From JADKFD01 sp964561825 (GTDB lineage Bacteria; Pseudomonadota; Gammaproteobacteria; Xanthomonadales; SZUA-5), in NCBI GenBank assembly GCA_964561825.1, contig CAZLSB010000261.1, positions 1 to 5,752 on the forward strand: a stretch of DNA of 5,752 nucleotides. Direction: 5' to 3'. Each line of letters opens with the position of its first letter. Position 1 is the stretch's first letter. This document shows, piece by piece, positions 5,704 to 5,752 of this stretch. Below the pieces are notes generated by a model. The model was given only the letters and a program-made list of their open reading frames with translations. It made no database searches and was not told where the DNA came from. Both the position numbers and the translations under genes were made by a program.

Positions 5704-5752
5704 GCCGGACGAGCGGGAACCAAACACACAAAAGTCTTCGCATGATTTGTCA

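Noticed and set aside
5692..5751. GACAAATC (5692-5699) and GATTTGTC (5744-5751) as a terminator stem after the yqjK-like gene
   Set aside because: The arms are 44 bases apart, the stem is AT-rich, and the window ends at once after it, so a terminator cannot be supported.

Overview
The window looks like the chromosome of a Gram-negative proteobacterium, most likely a betaproteobacterium. The reasons are a moderate base composition, a Crp/Fnr regulator of a type common in that class, and a three-gene set matching the yqjD-yqjE-yqjK set of beta- and gammaproteobacteria. This assignment rests on protein family resemblance only; no marker gene is present.

Layout: two transcription units point away from each other across a 226-base spacer (4447-4672). 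Leftward on the minus strand, a three-gene signalling operon runs from 4446 to 130. It encodes a membrane hybrid histidine kinase (CHASE3-PAS-PAS-HisKA-HATPase-REC, TTG start), then a REC-PAS response regulator with no DNA-binding or enzymatic output domain, then a Crp/Fnr-family transcription factor. The genes overlap by 4 and 17 bases, so they are very likely co-transcribed and translationally coupled. Rightward on the plus strand, 4673 to 5703 holds three small envelope genes: a DUF883/YqjD-type tail-anchored protein, a two-helix YqjE/phage-holin-superfamily protein and a YqjK-like protein. They are spaced by 12 bases and then overlap by 19.

How the genes may work together: the kinase probably senses through its periplasmic CHASE3 domain and cytoplasmic PAS domains, autophosphorylates on H517, and passes phosphate to its own D807 and perhaps to D62 of the REC-PAS protein. 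The REC-PAS protein has no visible means of touching DNA, so the Crp/Fnr protein is the only visible transcriptional output. This recalls FixL-FixJ-FixK, and the second kinase PAS is FixL-like in sequence, but it has Thr where FixL has its haem-binding His.

Non-coding structure: the divergent spacer holds a perfect 18-bp palindrome close to the kinase start (a candidate operator) and a small GAAA-tetraloop hairpin. The 129 bases beyond the Crp/Fnr gene hold a long imperfect hairpin whose loop can pair with upstream sequence in a pseudoknot arrangement. I saw no transposase, CRISPR array, tRNA, rRNA or convincing sigma-70 promoter. Most of the window is ordinary, well-understood families; the points of interest are the gene combination and the two intergenic regions.
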